Of a DNA stretch of 48,241 nt, positions 1-8,266 are shown in pieces. The position numbers were made by a program, and so were the translations under genes. Position 1 is the stretch's first letter. Each line of letters begins with the position of its first letter. The notes under the pieces were generated by a model, which was given only the letters and a program-made list of their open reading frames with translations, did not search any database and was not told where the DNA came from. Source of the stretch: Gammaproteobacteria bacterium (lineage in GTDB: Bacteria; Pseudomonadota; Gammaproteobacteria; Natronospirales; REEB76); the NCBI GenBank assembly GCA_028870845.1, contig JAGWOR010000018.1:1-48241 (forward strand), given 5' to 3'.

Positions 1-503
1 CGCACTGAATCCAAATAAATCCCGAGCGCCAGCTGCGTTGAGAATTCCAGGCGGGTGCCAATTTCTTTATTTCCAAAATCTACATCTGATAACAATGTCG
101 GACTGAACCCCAAGAGCAGATAAACCCTCCGGGCAGAACTGTTTGGATCCAGACGCAAACCACCACCCATGCTAATGGAGGTGTGATCCTCTCCATCCCC
201 ATAGATGTAGCCGATGGACGATTCCAGGTAGCTTCTCAAGGTATAAGTCTGCGAGATATCGTAGTTCCAGCTGAGCGGAAATCGTGCAATTACCTGCTCG
301 CGGGACCATCCCGGGAAATGCTCTATCGCGCGTTCATAGGCGACGCCAATTTCATACCTTGCGGGCTGATCATTTGCGGAGCAGGCATCGGCGCTAATGA
401 TTGAAAGCACCAGGATGGAAAACAACACAATCATCCATCGGATGGCTACACCGACCCTCTTTGCGGCTCGAAAGTCTGCCGTTACATTCGAAATGCCAGG
501 CAT
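1..503 (-). CDS. PagL-like lipid A 3-O-deacylase, partial (C-terminus off the left edge)
   Basis: An open frame runs from ATG at 503 leftward out of the window, with 167 codons visible. The N-terminus has a basic stretch and a hydrophobic segment (WMIVLFSILVLSIISADA), read as a signal peptide. The rest alternates polar and apolar residues like an outer-membrane beta-barrel. The closing segment, with FGNKEIGTRLEFSTQLALGI, resembles the region just before the catalytic His/Ser motif of PagL-family acyloxyacyl hydrolases, which remove the 3-O acyl chain from lipid A at the cell surface. The catalytic residues themselves would lie outside the window, so the family call rests on barrel pattern only and another small barrel is possible. 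The 153 bases between this start and the next gene hold no clear promoter that I can see. Confidence 0.55.
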   Translation of the reverse strand, partial: MPGISNVTADFRAAKRVGVAIRWMIVLFSILVLSIISADACSANDQPARYEIGVAYERAIEHFPGWSREQVIARFPLSWNYDISQTYTLRSYLESSIGYIYGDGEDHTSISMGGGLRLDPNSSARRVYLLLGFSPTLLSDVDFGNKEIGTRLEFSTQLALGIYLDSV

Positions 504-656
504 GAATGAGGCCCGAGTTGAATATGATTACCCTTATCCAACGACGCTTGAACACGTGGAAGCGCGCATCAAATCAACAAATTGTTGCTGTCCGACAATA
601 ATCCTGATTTGGTAACAGCGGTGGTCGTAATCCAAACCGCGCCAGAGCGTTTTCAA

Positions 657-1805
657 TCAATGAAAATGCCGGTGTACGTGCTTCACGCCGTTGGCATGCA
701 CGTGCTCGTGGGTATGCAGTTGATAACGGTCACTGTAGCGTTCCTCCATGCGGCCAGCACGCCACACCAGCCATGACAGCAACCAGGCACAGATGAACAT
801 CCCCACAATCAGGTAGCCGAGCGCGCCGAAATCCAGTTGCCGGAAGGCCATGAAGAACGGCTCGCGCAGATCCAGCGCCGAGCCCAGTACCTGGATTACC
901 TCGATGCCGCCGATCAGCAGCGCCACCGCGATGGACAGAGTGGTGGTTGTGATGTTGTAGAAAATCTTGCGCAGCGGATTGATGAACGCCCAGTTGTAGG
1001 CCTTGCACATGAGCACCCCGTCGCTGGTATCCATCAGCGACATGCCGGCCGCGAACAGGACCGGCAGAGACAAAATCGCCGGCAGCGGCAGGTTGCCGGC
1101 GGCAGCACCGCCGGTCATGGCCAGCAGCCCCACCTCCGAGGCGGTGTCAAATCCCAGCCCGAACAGGAATCCCACCAGGTACATCTGCCAGCTGGCTGTG
1201 ATGAACGACTGCAGGCGTCCACCGAACAGGCGGTTCATGAATCCGCGCCTGGCCAGCAGTTCTTCCAAGTGCTCATGATTGTGCCTGCCGGTGCGCGCCT
1301 GCCGCCAAACCTTGAGAATATCCAGCAACACCAGCAGGTTGATAACGCCGATGATCAGCAGGAAGGCGGCAGACACCCCGGTGCCAATGATGCCGCCCAG
1401 GCCACGCATAGCCGGCAGCGCGTGCTTCACGGCGGTGGCGGCGAAGGTGATGGCGATGGCCAGCGCAAACACCACGCTGGAATGGCCCAGGGAGAAGGAA
1501 AAGCCGATGGCCAGCGGCTTCCGGCCCTTTTGCAGCATGAAGCGTACGGTGTCGTCGATGGCGGCGATGTGGTCGGCATCGAAGGCATGCCGCAGGCCGA
1601 ACATGTAGGCCACGAAGCCCAGTCCCACCAGCGCCGGATAGCGGGCTGCGTAGTACAGGAACAGCGACCAGCCGGCCACATGCAGCACGGCCACGAAACC
1701 GTACAGTCCGGCGAGGCTCCACCATTCCTGCGAGGTGAAGCCAAAACTGCGGCGCCGGTCCTGCAGGACTGGCGCCAGAGTGGATGCGCTGAAACTGTCG
1801 TGCAT
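657..1805 (-). CDS. NiCoT-family nickel/cobalt transporter (HoxN/NixA type)
   Basis: This inner-membrane permease imports Ni2+ and/or Co2+ for metalloenzymes. The diagnostic family motif RHAFDADHIAAIDD lies at about residues 72-85; its His and Asp residues bind the metal. Two further family motifs follow, LGFDTASEVGLL and GMSLMDTSDGVLM. There are about eight hydrophobic segments. The C-terminus is a histidine-rich tail (HTHEHVHANGVKHVHRHFH), a likely metal-binding or sensing tail. I chose ATG at 1805; a GTG at 1850 would add 15 residues of poor family likeness. Neither start has a strong ribosome-binding site. The gene follows the VIT gene on the same strand, but an FNR-type promoter lies between them. 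The substrate, Ni or Co, cannot be told from sequence. No nickel-enzyme gene lies in the window: the hydrogenase-like complex further right lacks nickel ligands. Confidence 0.93.
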   Translation of the reverse strand: MHDSFSASTLAPVLQDRRRSFGFTSQEWWSLAGLYGFVAVLHVAGWSLFLYYAARYPALVGLGFVAYMFGLRHAFDADHIAAIDDTVRFMLQKGRKPLAIGFSFSLGHSSVVFALAIAITFAATAVKHALPAMRGLGGIIGTGVSAAFLLIIGVINLLVLLDILKVWRQARTGRHNHEHLEELLARRGFMNRLFGGRLQSFITASWQMYLVGFLFGLGFDTASEVGLLAMTGGAAAGNLPLPAILSLPVLFAAGMSLMDTSDGVLMCKAYNWAFINPLRKIFYNITTTTLSIAVALLIGGIEVIQVLGSALDLREPFFMAFRQLDFGALGYLIVGMFICAWLLSWLVWRAGRMEERYSDRYQLHTHEHVHANGVKHVHRHFH

Positions 1806-1885
1806 GAGCGCTGTGCCCGAGTTGGGGAATCTGGATTCCGGACACGCCACAACGCATGCATAACCGCCGGCTTGCCCGTGGTCAC

Positions 1886-1926
1886 AGCATAGCCATCACC
1901 GCCGTGAATGCGTTGACCCAGGTCAT
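1886..1926 (-). promoter_or_regulatory. FNR/ANR-type box and -10 upstream of the NiCoT gene
   Basis: TTGACCCAGGTCAT at 1913-1926 matches the TTGA(T/C)-N4-(G/A)TCAA pattern of FNR/ANR-family regulators at all but the last base. A -10-like TATGCT lies on the minus strand at 1891-1886. A start about seven bases downstream (near 1879) would put the box at about -40.5, the class II activator position. The pattern recurs at four other places in the window. Confidence 0.55.
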
Positions 1927-1955
1927 AACCGCGGAGGTTTGGCTGAAATGCCCCG

Positions 1956-3101
1956 CTAGGACAGGATGTTGCCCACCAGTGCACCCAGGCCGTAGGTCAC
2001 GGCGGCGGCCAGGCAGCCGATGACCACCTGCCGCAACGCGGAAAACCAGGCGCTGCGGCCGTTGAACAGCGCGGTGGCCATGCCGATGCCGGCCAGTGCC
2101 AGGATGCTGAAACTGATGCTGACCGCCACCGCCGGCATAGCGTGCAGGCCGAATACATACGGGATCACCGGAAACACCGCGCCCACCACGAACAGCGCGA
2201 ACGAAGCGCCGGCGGCGGTCCACGGATTGCCGCCCAGCTGCGTGGGATCGATACCCAGTTCCTCGCGCGCCAAGGTGTCCAGTGCCGCCTGTTTGTTCTG
2301 CATCAGATCCGCGGCCACTTTTTGCGCTTCCTCGCGGCTCAATCCCTTGGCCTGGTATATCAACGCCAGTTCCTTCTGTTCCGAATCCGGCGTCTGCTCC
2401 AGTTCCATGCGTTCGCGCGCGATCTGGGTGCGCGCCAGCTCGCGGGAATTGGTCACCGAGAGCCACTCGCCCAGCGCCATGGAGGCGGCGCCCGCCAGCA
2501 GGCCGGCGAGACCGGTGAGCAAGATTTCCCTGCTGCCGACGCCGGCTCCGGCCACGCCCATGATCAGGCAGAAGTTCGAAACCAGTCCGTCATTGGCGCC
2601 CAGCACCGCGGCCCGCAGGCTGTTGCCGGAGGCGCCGCGATGCCAGCGTTCCGCCCGGGCGATGTCGGCGCCAATGCTTGCTGATGGCCGGTTGCCCTGG
2701 AGCGCGGCGTTCACCACCGCCGCATGTCCGCGTTCTTCGGCGGACAAAGTGGCGGCGTCGCTCTGGCGTGAATACTTGTCGCGGTCGGCGAATTCCGCCT
2801 CGGCGATGCTGGGCAGCACGAAGCCAGGGCCGAAGCGGCGCGCCAAACGCGCCAGCACCCGGGTGCGCAGGCTGGGCACGTGCGGCAGGTCGCGGATGCC
2901 GTGGGCTTCCAGTTTCTTGCGCCAGAATTCCGCATGCCGGGATTCGGCCTCGGCCAGCTGCAGGAACAGATCCTTGCGCACCTCGTCCTGTTCGGCCGCC
3001 GCCAGTGCCGTGTACAGGCTGGCGCCGTCTATCTCGTCACGCAGGTTGGCCTTGTAGCGTTCGATATCCGGCGCGCTGTCCGGATCTTTGTCAGTGGTCA
3101 T
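1956..3101 (-). CDS. Ferritin-like/VIT1-CCC1 membrane iron (manganese) transporter, MbfA-like
   Basis: Two domains are visible. Residues 1-130 form a rubrerythrin/ferritin-like helical domain with candidate iron ligands (E23, E51/E53 and H56 in AEAESRHAEFW, plus EERGHAAVVNAA further on). From about residue 140 there is a VIT1/CCC1 membrane domain that begins AAVLGANDGLVSNF, contains SMALGEWLSVTNSRE and has about five transmembrane segments. Proteins of this architecture move iron or manganese out of the cytosol, with the soluble domain sensing or oxidising iron (family knowledge). ATG at 3101 is preceded by GGAG at good spacing. Only 37 bases separate it from the last V-ATPase gene, so read-through is likely. 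A TATATATA element sits at 3128-3121 and could serve as a private -10. Confidence 0.9.
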   Translation of the reverse strand: MTTDKDPDSAPDIERYKANLRDEIDGASLYTALAAAEQDEVRKDLFLQLAEAESRHAEFWRKKLEAHGIRDLPHVPSLRTRVLARLARRFGPGFVLPSIAEAEFADRDKYSRQSDAATLSAEERGHAAVVNAALQGNRPSASIGADIARAERWHRGASGNSLRAAVLGANDGLVSNFCLIMGVAGAGVGSREILLTGLAGLLAGAASMALGEWLSVTNSRELARTQIARERMELEQTPDSEQKELALIYQAKGLSREEAQKVAADLMQNKQAALDTLAREELGIDPTQLGGNPWTAAGASFALFVVGAVFPVIPYVFGLHAMPAVAVSISFSILALAGIGMATALFNGRSAWFSALRQVVIGCLAAAVTYGLGALVGNILS

Positions 3102-3138
3102 GACAGCTCCGATGGCTATCTATATATAAGCATGGATT

Positions 3139-3783
3139 TCAAAGTTCCGCAGCCGGCCGCAACCGGGATGCGAACAGGTGCGCGCGGATCACCTCTTCCT
3201 GATCTAGTTCCTCCAGCCGGTCCGCGACTGCGCTCTCCTGCTGGGCGATTTCCGGCAGAATCACATTCTCGATGGCGCGCACGCGCCGTTCGGTACGCTG
3301 GTATTCATCCCGCAGCCGCAGCAGGTTGGCGCGCGCCAGCGCCAGCGTGCGCGCCAGCTGCAACTGCCCGGCATGTTGGCGGGCACAGGCCCGGGACTCG
3401 GGTGACGGACTGCAAGCCTCAACATTATCCGGGTGTTGCGGCGGTTGCTCCGATTGCTGTTCCAATGGGGTCTCCTGCAGCAGCAGTATGCCCAAAAACG
3501 GCAGTTGCGTGGCGGGCGGATAACCGGGCGGCTGCGCTTGCACCGGATACACCTGCAAACCCTCCAGCCCGTGACGCAGCAGTGCGGCTTTCAGCGCCTC
3601 CCTGGCCTGCTGCCGGGATTGCTCCCAGCGCTGCATGAGTTCGCGATATCCGGCCAGGCGCTTCAGGAGTTCCTGGGCAATGAGGATGCGCTTCTCGTCC
3701 AGAAAACGGTGGCCCTCCTGGATCATGCGCCGTTCCCGGCGTATTTCCAGCAGTGCGGCACGCGATACCGCGTATTCAGGCAT
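3139..3783 (-). CDS. atpD: V/A-type ATPase subunit D (central stalk)
   Basis: Subunit D is the coiled-coil rotor shaft inside the A3B3 hexamer and corresponds to gamma of F-ATPases. The protein (214 residues) starts MPEYAVSRAALLEIRRERRMIQEGHRFLDEK, matching the family's N-terminal helix, and ends in a second long helix (LRLRDEYQRTERRVRAIENVILPEI) that pairs with the first. Between them, about residues 70-130 form the usual variable globular part, here proline- and glutamine-rich. The ATG at 3783 overlaps the stop of subunit B by 8 bases, so the two are translationally coupled. The frame is open 15 codons further upstream, but that stretch lies inside subunit B and lacks family likeness. It is the last gene of the operon. 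Confidence 0.93.
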   Translation of the reverse strand: MPEYAVSRAALLEIRRERRMIQEGHRFLDEKRILIAQELLKRLAGYRELMQRWEQSRQQAREALKAALLRHGLEGLQVYPVQAQPPGYPPATQLPFLGILLLQETPLEQQSEQPPQHPDNVEACSPSPESRACARQHAGQLQLARTLALARANLLRLRDEYQRTERRVRAIENVILPEIAQQESAVADRLEELDQEEVIRAHLFASRLRPAAEL

Positions 3784-5170
3784 GGGTTGTGTCCGCCGGC
3801 TTGAGGTAGCGCGCCAGCTGCGCATCACTCAGGCGGCTCAGGTCCTCATGCGGCAACCTGCCGAGCAGACGCCAGCCGATCTGCATGCTTTCATCCAGGG
3901 TGCGCGGCTCCTGCTGGCGGATCAGCTGCGATTCGAATTCGTTGCCAAACGCCAGGTACAGGCGGTCGTTGGCCGGCAAACCCTCTTCGCCTACCACGCT
4001 GGCCAGTACCCGCACCTGGTTGGCGCGCGCGTAGGCCGCATACAGCTGCGCCGCCAGCGCCGGATGATCCTCGTGGGTATAACCGGCGCCGGTGCCCTGG
4101 TCCATGAGGCGCGAGAGACTGGGCAACACCGCGATGGGCGGATAAATGCCGTGCCGGTCCAGCTGCCGGTCCAGCACCATCTGGCCTTCGGTGATATAGC
4201 CGGTGAGGTCGGGGATCGGATGGCTGATGTCGTCTCCCGGCATGGTCAGCACCGGCAGCTGCGTCAGCGAGCCCGGCAGGCCGCGGATACGGCCGGCACG
4301 CTCATACAAGGTGGCCAGGTCCGAATATAGATAGCCGGGATAACCCTTGCGTCCGGGAATCTCGCCATGACTGGAAGACACTTCGCGCAGCGACTCGCAG
4401 TAGTTGGTCATGTCAGTGAGGATCACCAGCACGTGCCGGCCTTCGGTGAACGCCAGGTATTCGGCCGCGGTCAGTGCAAAGCGCGGTGTCAGCAGGCGCT
4501 GGGTGCTGGAATCGCTGGCCAGGTTCAGGAACAACGCGGTGTGTGACAGCGCGCCGCTGTGCTGCATGGCACTGCGGAACTGTTCGGCGGCAGTGTGCGA
4601 GACACCGATGCCAGCGAACACGATGGAAAACCCGGCCTCGGGTTGCTTCAGCAGGCGCGCGTGTTGCGCTATCTCGATGCAGATGCGTGCGTGCGGCAGT
4701 CCGCCGCCGGAAAACACCGGCAGTTTCTGACCGCGCACCAGGCTGTTGAGCAGGTCGATGGCGGTCACGCCGGTCTCGATGAAATCCGTGGGCAGGGCGC
4801 GGGCCGTGGGATTGATGGCCAGGCCGGCGATGGGCCGTTCTTCGACGATGGCCAGCGGCGGTCCACCGTCCAGCGGCCGCCCCACGCCGTCGAAAATCCT
4901 GCCCTGTAATCCCGGGCCGACGCCGAACTGCAGCGGTTTGCCATGGAACCTCAGCCGCGTGCCGGCCAGTCCCAAATCCTGGGTGGGTTCCAGCACTTCC
5001 ACCACCATGCGGCTTTCATCCAACGCCGCCACCCGCCCGGGTCTTGGCACGCCGTCCGCGCCCAACACCTCCACCGCCTCGTTGAGCCCGACGCGCAGAC
5101 TGCGCTCAAGGAACAGCAACGGGCCTTGAATGCCGCTGGCGGCGCCGCTCAGGACGACTTCAGGAAACAC
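3776..5170 (-). CDS. atpB: V/A-type ATPase subunit B (regulatory, non-catalytic)
   Basis: Subunit B alternates with A in the V1/A1 hexamer and contributes to nucleotide sites without a functional P-loop. Where A has its P-loop, B reads SGGGLPHARICIEIAQHA, the usual degenerate form. Other family segments are VEVLGADGVPRPGRVAALDESRMVVEVLEPTQDL and LTDMTNYCESLREVSSSHGEIPGRKGYPGYLYSDLATLYERAGR. The frame is open much further upstream but that part overlaps subunit A and is not family-like. I chose GTG at 5170, which gives 464 residues, the normal length; GGAAGAAG precedes it and it overlaps the A stop by 11 bases. Neighbours A and D and the gene order leave little doubt. Confidence 0.95.
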   Translation of the reverse strand: MFPEVVLSGAASGIQGPLLFLERSLRVGLNEAVEVLGADGVPRPGRVAALDESRMVVEVLEPTQDLGLAGTRLRFHGKPLQFGVGPGLQGRIFDGVGRPLDGGPPLAIVEERPIAGLAINPTARALPTDFIETGVTAIDLLNSLVRGQKLPVFSGGGLPHARICIEIAQHARLLKQPEAGFSIVFAGIGVSHTAAEQFRSAMQHSGALSHTALFLNLASDSSTQRLLTPRFALTAAEYLAFTEGRHVLVILTDMTNYCESLREVSSSHGEIPGRKGYPGYLYSDLATLYERAGRIRGLPGSLTQLPVLTMPGDDISHPIPDLTGYITEGQMVLDRQLDRHGIYPPIAVLPSLSRLMDQGTGAGYTHEDHPALAAQLYAAYARANQVRVLASVVGEEGLPANDRLYLAFGNEFESQLIRQQEPRTLDESMQIGWRLLGRLPHEDLSRLSDAQLARYLKPADTTHA

Positions 5171-6938
5171 CGGCTTCTTCCGTTGATACGGAGCGCGCCT
5201 GCAACTCGGCGAACTCCGCGTCGATCTGGTCCTGCAGTTGTTTGAATTCCGGCAGCGCCGCTTCGCTGATTTCCTCACCCATGCGCCGCACGCGCCGCAG
5301 CACCGGCAGATGCTCGATGTGCCCCATATCGGCGCCGGATGCCAGCACCTGCCTGGCGCGGAGAATGAAATGATCCAGCAACTGCAGCATGGCGATCTGG
5401 CGCTGCGGCGAGGCAAAACAGTCGATTTTCGAATACGCCGACTGGCGCAGAAACGCATCGTTCACCAGGTCCGCGCACAGCAGCGTGAGCTGCTGGGACG
5501 CAGGCAGCGCATCCTTGCCCACGATGCGCACCATGCGCGCCAGATGCGCCTGCTCTTCCAGCAGCTCCAGCTGGCGCCGCCGCTGGCTGGCGAATTCCGC
5601 CGCGCCCTGTTGCTGCCACCAGCCAATCATGCTGGCGGCGTCATCCGAGTAGGCCTGCAGCGGGTTGATGGCGGGATAGAAGCGCGCCCGTGCCCGGTCG
5701 CGGTCCAGCGGCCAGAAACAGCGCACGTTGCGCTGGGTATGCAGGGTCACCGGTTCGGAGAAATCGCCGCCCGGCGGGCTCACCGCCCCGATCAGCGTCA
5801 CCGAACCGGTCAAACCGGAAAGCGTGCGCACAAGTGCGGCACGCTCATAGAATTCCGCCTGGCGGCTGCCCAAATAGGCCGGATATCCGCCTTCTGCCGG
5901 CAGCTCCCCCAGGCGCCCACCCAGTTCCCGCAGCGCCTCCGCCCAGCGGCTGGTGGAATCCGCCATCAACGCCACGTGCAGGCCCTGATCGCGGAAATAT
6001 TCCGCCACCGTAACGCCGGTGTAGATGCTGGCTTCCCGGGCCGCCACCGGCATGTTGGAAGTGTTGGCAATGATCACCGAACGCTCCAGCAGCGGGCGAT
6101 GGCTGCGCGGATCCTCGATTTGCGGAAACTGTTCCAGCACCTCGGCCATTTCATTGCCGCGCTCGCCGCAGCCCACATACACGATGACATCGGCATCGCA
6201 CCATTTGGCGATGCTTTGCTGCAGGATGGTCTTGCCGGTGCCGAAACCGCCGGGCATGGCGGCGCTGCTGCCGCGCGCCACCGGAAACAGCACGTCGATG
6301 AGCCTTTGCCCGGTCAGCAACGGTGCGTGCGCCGCCAGCCGCTGCGCGGCGGGTCGCGGGATGCGCACCGGCCAGCTCTGGGTCATGGCAATGCCCAGCT
6401 CGCCGCCATCCGCCTGCCGCACCTTGCACAGGATCTCGTCATCCGGGTAGTCACCCGCGGGCGCCAGCATCACCAGCTTGCCCTGCACTTGCGGCGGTGC
6501 CAGCAGCAGCTGTTTTTTTGCCTGCGGCGATGTAATGTCTCCCAGCACGCTGCCGCCATGCACGCCGGCGTCCGCCTGCAGGCGTGGCTGAAAATGAAAT
6601 TGCTGCGGTTTGCGCTGCACCCTGCCGGGGTGCACGTAGGCGGAGGTTGCATCGTTCAGGGGGCGCAGCAAGCCGTCGAAAATTCCGCCCAACAGCCACG
6701 GGCCCAGTTGCACCGAGAGCGGCTGTCCCGTGCCCTGCACCCGGTCACCCACCTGCAGGCCGGCGGTATCCTCGTAGACCTGCACCACGATCACTTCACC
6801 GGAGATGCGCAGCACTTCGCCCAGTAATCCTTTGTCACCCACCTCCACCGCTTCGTTGATGCTGAAAGGCACCGGGGAACGTGCCCGCACCACCGGGCCG
6901 TCCAGCGCCACGATCACCGCCTGGCCGCTATCCGCCAT
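5160..6938 (-). CDS. atpA: V/A-type ATPase catalytic subunit A
   Basis: This is the ATP-hydrolysing or ATP-forming subunit of the V1/A1 head. The Walker A motif PGGFGTGKT is at residues 229-237; most relatives have GPFGSGKT. The V/A-specific non-homologous insert occupies about residues 95-190 and separates it from F-type beta subunits. Further hallmarks are VYVGCGERGNEMAEVLEQFP, the Walker B-side stretch LMADSTSRWAEALRELGGRLGELPAEGGYPAYL, and SPPGGDFSEPVT. The length of 592 residues is normal for the family. The start codon overlaps the end of subunit E by 11 bases and its stop overlaps the B start. It is cytoplasmic and attached to the membrane sector through D and the E/G stalks. Confidence 0.97.
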   Translation of the reverse strand: MADSGQAVIVALDGPVVRARSPVPFSINEAVEVGDKGLLGEVLRISGEVIVVQVYEDTAGLQVGDRVQGTGQPLSVQLGPWLLGGIFDGLLRPLNDATSAYVHPGRVQRKPQQFHFQPRLQADAGVHGGSVLGDITSPQAKKQLLLAPPQVQGKLVMLAPAGDYPDDEILCKVRQADGGELGIAMTQSWPVRIPRPAAQRLAAHAPLLTGQRLIDVLFPVARGSSAAMPGGFGTGKTILQQSIAKWCDADVIVYVGCGERGNEMAEVLEQFPQIEDPRSHRPLLERSVIIANTSNMPVAAREASIYTGVTVAEYFRDQGLHVALMADSTSRWAEALRELGGRLGELPAEGGYPAYLGSRQAEFYERAALVRTLSGLTGSVTLIGAVSPPGGDFSEPVTLHTQRNVRCFWPLDRDRARARFYPAINPLQAYSDDAASMIGWWQQQGAAEFASQRRRQLELLEEQAHLARMVRIVGKDALPASQQLTLLCADLVNDAFLRQSAYSKIDCFASPQRQIAMLQLLDHFILRARQVLASGADMGHIEHLPVLRRVRRMGEEISEAALPEFKQLQDQIDAEFAELQARSVSTEEAGVS

Positions 6939-7596
6939 CGGCGTCCTCCCGGTTATCTCTCACCCATCCAGGCAAGGTTGCTAGCACGCCCAACAGCCTG
7001 CCCTTGATTCCTTCCACATCGCTTTCCAGACCGGTCAGGCTGCTGTCGATGCGGACACCGTTGGATGCAATGCGGAAACCACACGCCAGTTCCCGACATT
7101 CCTGCGGTTCGAGATGCACACCCGGATGTTGGCCCGTGAACGCCTGCAGCACGACGGCATGCGCTGCCGGTTGCCAGTTCCGCGGGTGCTGCAGCTGCCA
7201 GACGCCTTCATCCAGGCGCGCGGCCGCGGCCCCGAGCGACAGCTGCAGCCAGGTGGATTGCGCCTTGGGGTCGGTCCACAATTTCAGTAAGCTGTCCTTG
7301 AGTCTGATGTAGGCGGCATCGATGGTCTCGCGCATCAACTGGTGCTGCAGGCTGCGCACCGCCTGCTCGGCCGCGCCCCGGGACGAGCGCTGCAGATGTT
7401 CGCGCTCCCGCCGTTCTTCACCCACCGCCGTCTGCAGCAGATTCCTGGCGCGCTCGCGGGCGTTTGTGATGATGCGCCGGCATTCCCGCTCCGAGTGCGC
7501 GTCGATTTCTACGATGTTGGCGTCGCGCACCGCGAGAATATGCGCCATCAGTTCCGTCTGCGCCTTTTCCATGCGTTCTGCAAATGTCCCGCTCAT
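6928..7596 (-). CDS. atpE: V/A-type ATPase subunit E (peripheral stalk)
   Basis: Subunit E forms the outer stalk with G/H and holds the catalytic head still. The 222-residue protein begins with a long charged helix (about residues 1-90, for example RMEKAQTELMAHILAVRDANIVEI and RRIITNARERARNLLQTAVGEERREREHLQR) and ends in a compact mixed domain with GVRIDSSLTGLESDVEGIKGRLLGVL, as usual for the family. It overlaps subunit F by 4 bases (ATGA) and subunit A by 11. Confidence 0.9.
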   Translation of the reverse strand: MSGTFAERMEKAQTELMAHILAVRDANIVEIDAHSERECRRIITNARERARNLLQTAVGEERREREHLQRSSRGAAEQAVRSLQHQLMRETIDAAYIRLKDSLLKLWTDPKAQSTWLQLSLGAAAARLDEGVWQLQHPRNWQPAAHAVVLQAFTGQHPGVHLEPQECRELACGFRIASNGVRIDSSLTGLESDVEGIKGRLLGVLATLPGWVRDNREDADGG

Positions 7597-7892
7597 GTCA
7601 TGACTCCGAGCACCGAACGGATGCTATGCGGCAGTTCGTCTCCGGCAGCGGCCGCGAATCTATCCGCCACCACCAGCACCGGCGGTTGTGCGTGCGTGAC
7701 GGCTGCGGAAACCCTGGCCGCGCCGATGTGTGTCACAAAACTTTCTCCGATCAGCACCAGCGGTGTTTCCGGTGTGAGCAGCTGCTCGAACATTGTCCGC
7801 GCACCGGAGGCATCGCAGGCGGGTGTGTGCACGCCCGCCAGGCGGTAGCCGGCGGCGGCAGTTTCATCGCCTATGAAAACCGGCGCGCCCAT
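7593..7892 (-). CDS. atpF: V/A-type ATPase subunit F
   Basis: A 99-residue protein with the small alternating alpha/beta fold of subunit F, the rotor cap bound to D. Family features are the start VFIGDETAAAGYRLAGV, the central TPLVLIGESFVTHI and the late PPVLVVADRF. The ATG follows the stop of subunit K by one base and the gene overlaps subunit E by 4 bases (ATGA). The short length and position between K and E support the call even though sequence conservation in this subunit is low. Confidence 0.88.
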   Translation of the reverse strand: MGAPVFIGDETAAAGYRLAGVHTPACDASGARTMFEQLLTPETPLVLIGESFVTHIGAARVSAAVTHAQPPVLVVADRFAAAAGDELPHSIRSVLGVMT

Positions 7893-7893
7893 A

Positions 7894-8247
7894 TCACCCC
7901 AATTTGTTCAGGATCAGGATCGAGATGATCAATCCGTAAATCGCAATGCCTTCGGCCAGGCCCACCAGCACCAGCACCCGGCCCAGCAATTCCGGTTTCT
8001 CCGCCAGCGTGCCCATGCCGGCGCTGCCCACCATGCCCACGGCGTAGCCGGCTGCCAGCGAAGACATGCCGGTGGCGGCGGCAGCCGCCACGAAGCCCCA
8101 GCGCACCACGCCCGGGTCCACCGCGCCGCTGATGCCTGCAGCACCCAGTGCGGCCGGCAGCCACAACAGGGTGGCGGTGACGAGAATGACGGCCAGTGAT
8201 GCCAGCGCCAGGCCCATGGCCAGCCGGGAACGTTTATCTGATTTCAT
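7894..8247 (-). CDS. atpK: V/A-type ATPase subunit K (c-ring proteolipid)
   Basis: The 117-residue protein has three hydrophobic segments: about 9-36, 51-79 and 91-113. The last two form the usual glycine/alanine-rich hairpin with the loop TLAEKPELLGR, and E99 in GLAEGIAIYGL is the expected ion-binding carboxylate. The residue after E99 is glycine, and no glutamine occurs in the preceding helix. The Gln plus Glu-Ser/Thr signature of Na+-binding rings is therefore absent, which favours H+ as the coupling ion (inference). The first hydrophobic stretch is extra compared with a single-hairpin ring subunit and could be a cleaved signal or a third helix. I chose ATG at 8247, preceded by GGAG; the frame is open 32 codons further upstream without family likeness. 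Confidence 0.93.
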   Translation of the reverse strand: MKSDKRSRLAMGLALASLAVILVTATLLWLPAALGAAGISGAVDPGVVRWGFVAAAAATGMSSLAAGYAVGMVGSAGMGTLAEKPELLGRVLVLVGLAEGIAIYGLIISILILNKLG

Positions 8248-8266
8248 ATCTGTCTCCTTCGATTGT

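Noticed and set aside
837-1892. Long open frame of 351 codons on the plus strand over the NiCoT gene
   Set aside because: It is the antisense shadow of a clearly identified transporter and has the low-complexity His/Gln/Arg composition typical of such shadows.
5238-6827. 529-codon plus-strand open frame opposite V-ATPase subunit A
   Set aside because: Antisense of a highly conserved catalytic subunit; the translation is rich in Arg, His and Gln and shows no domain.
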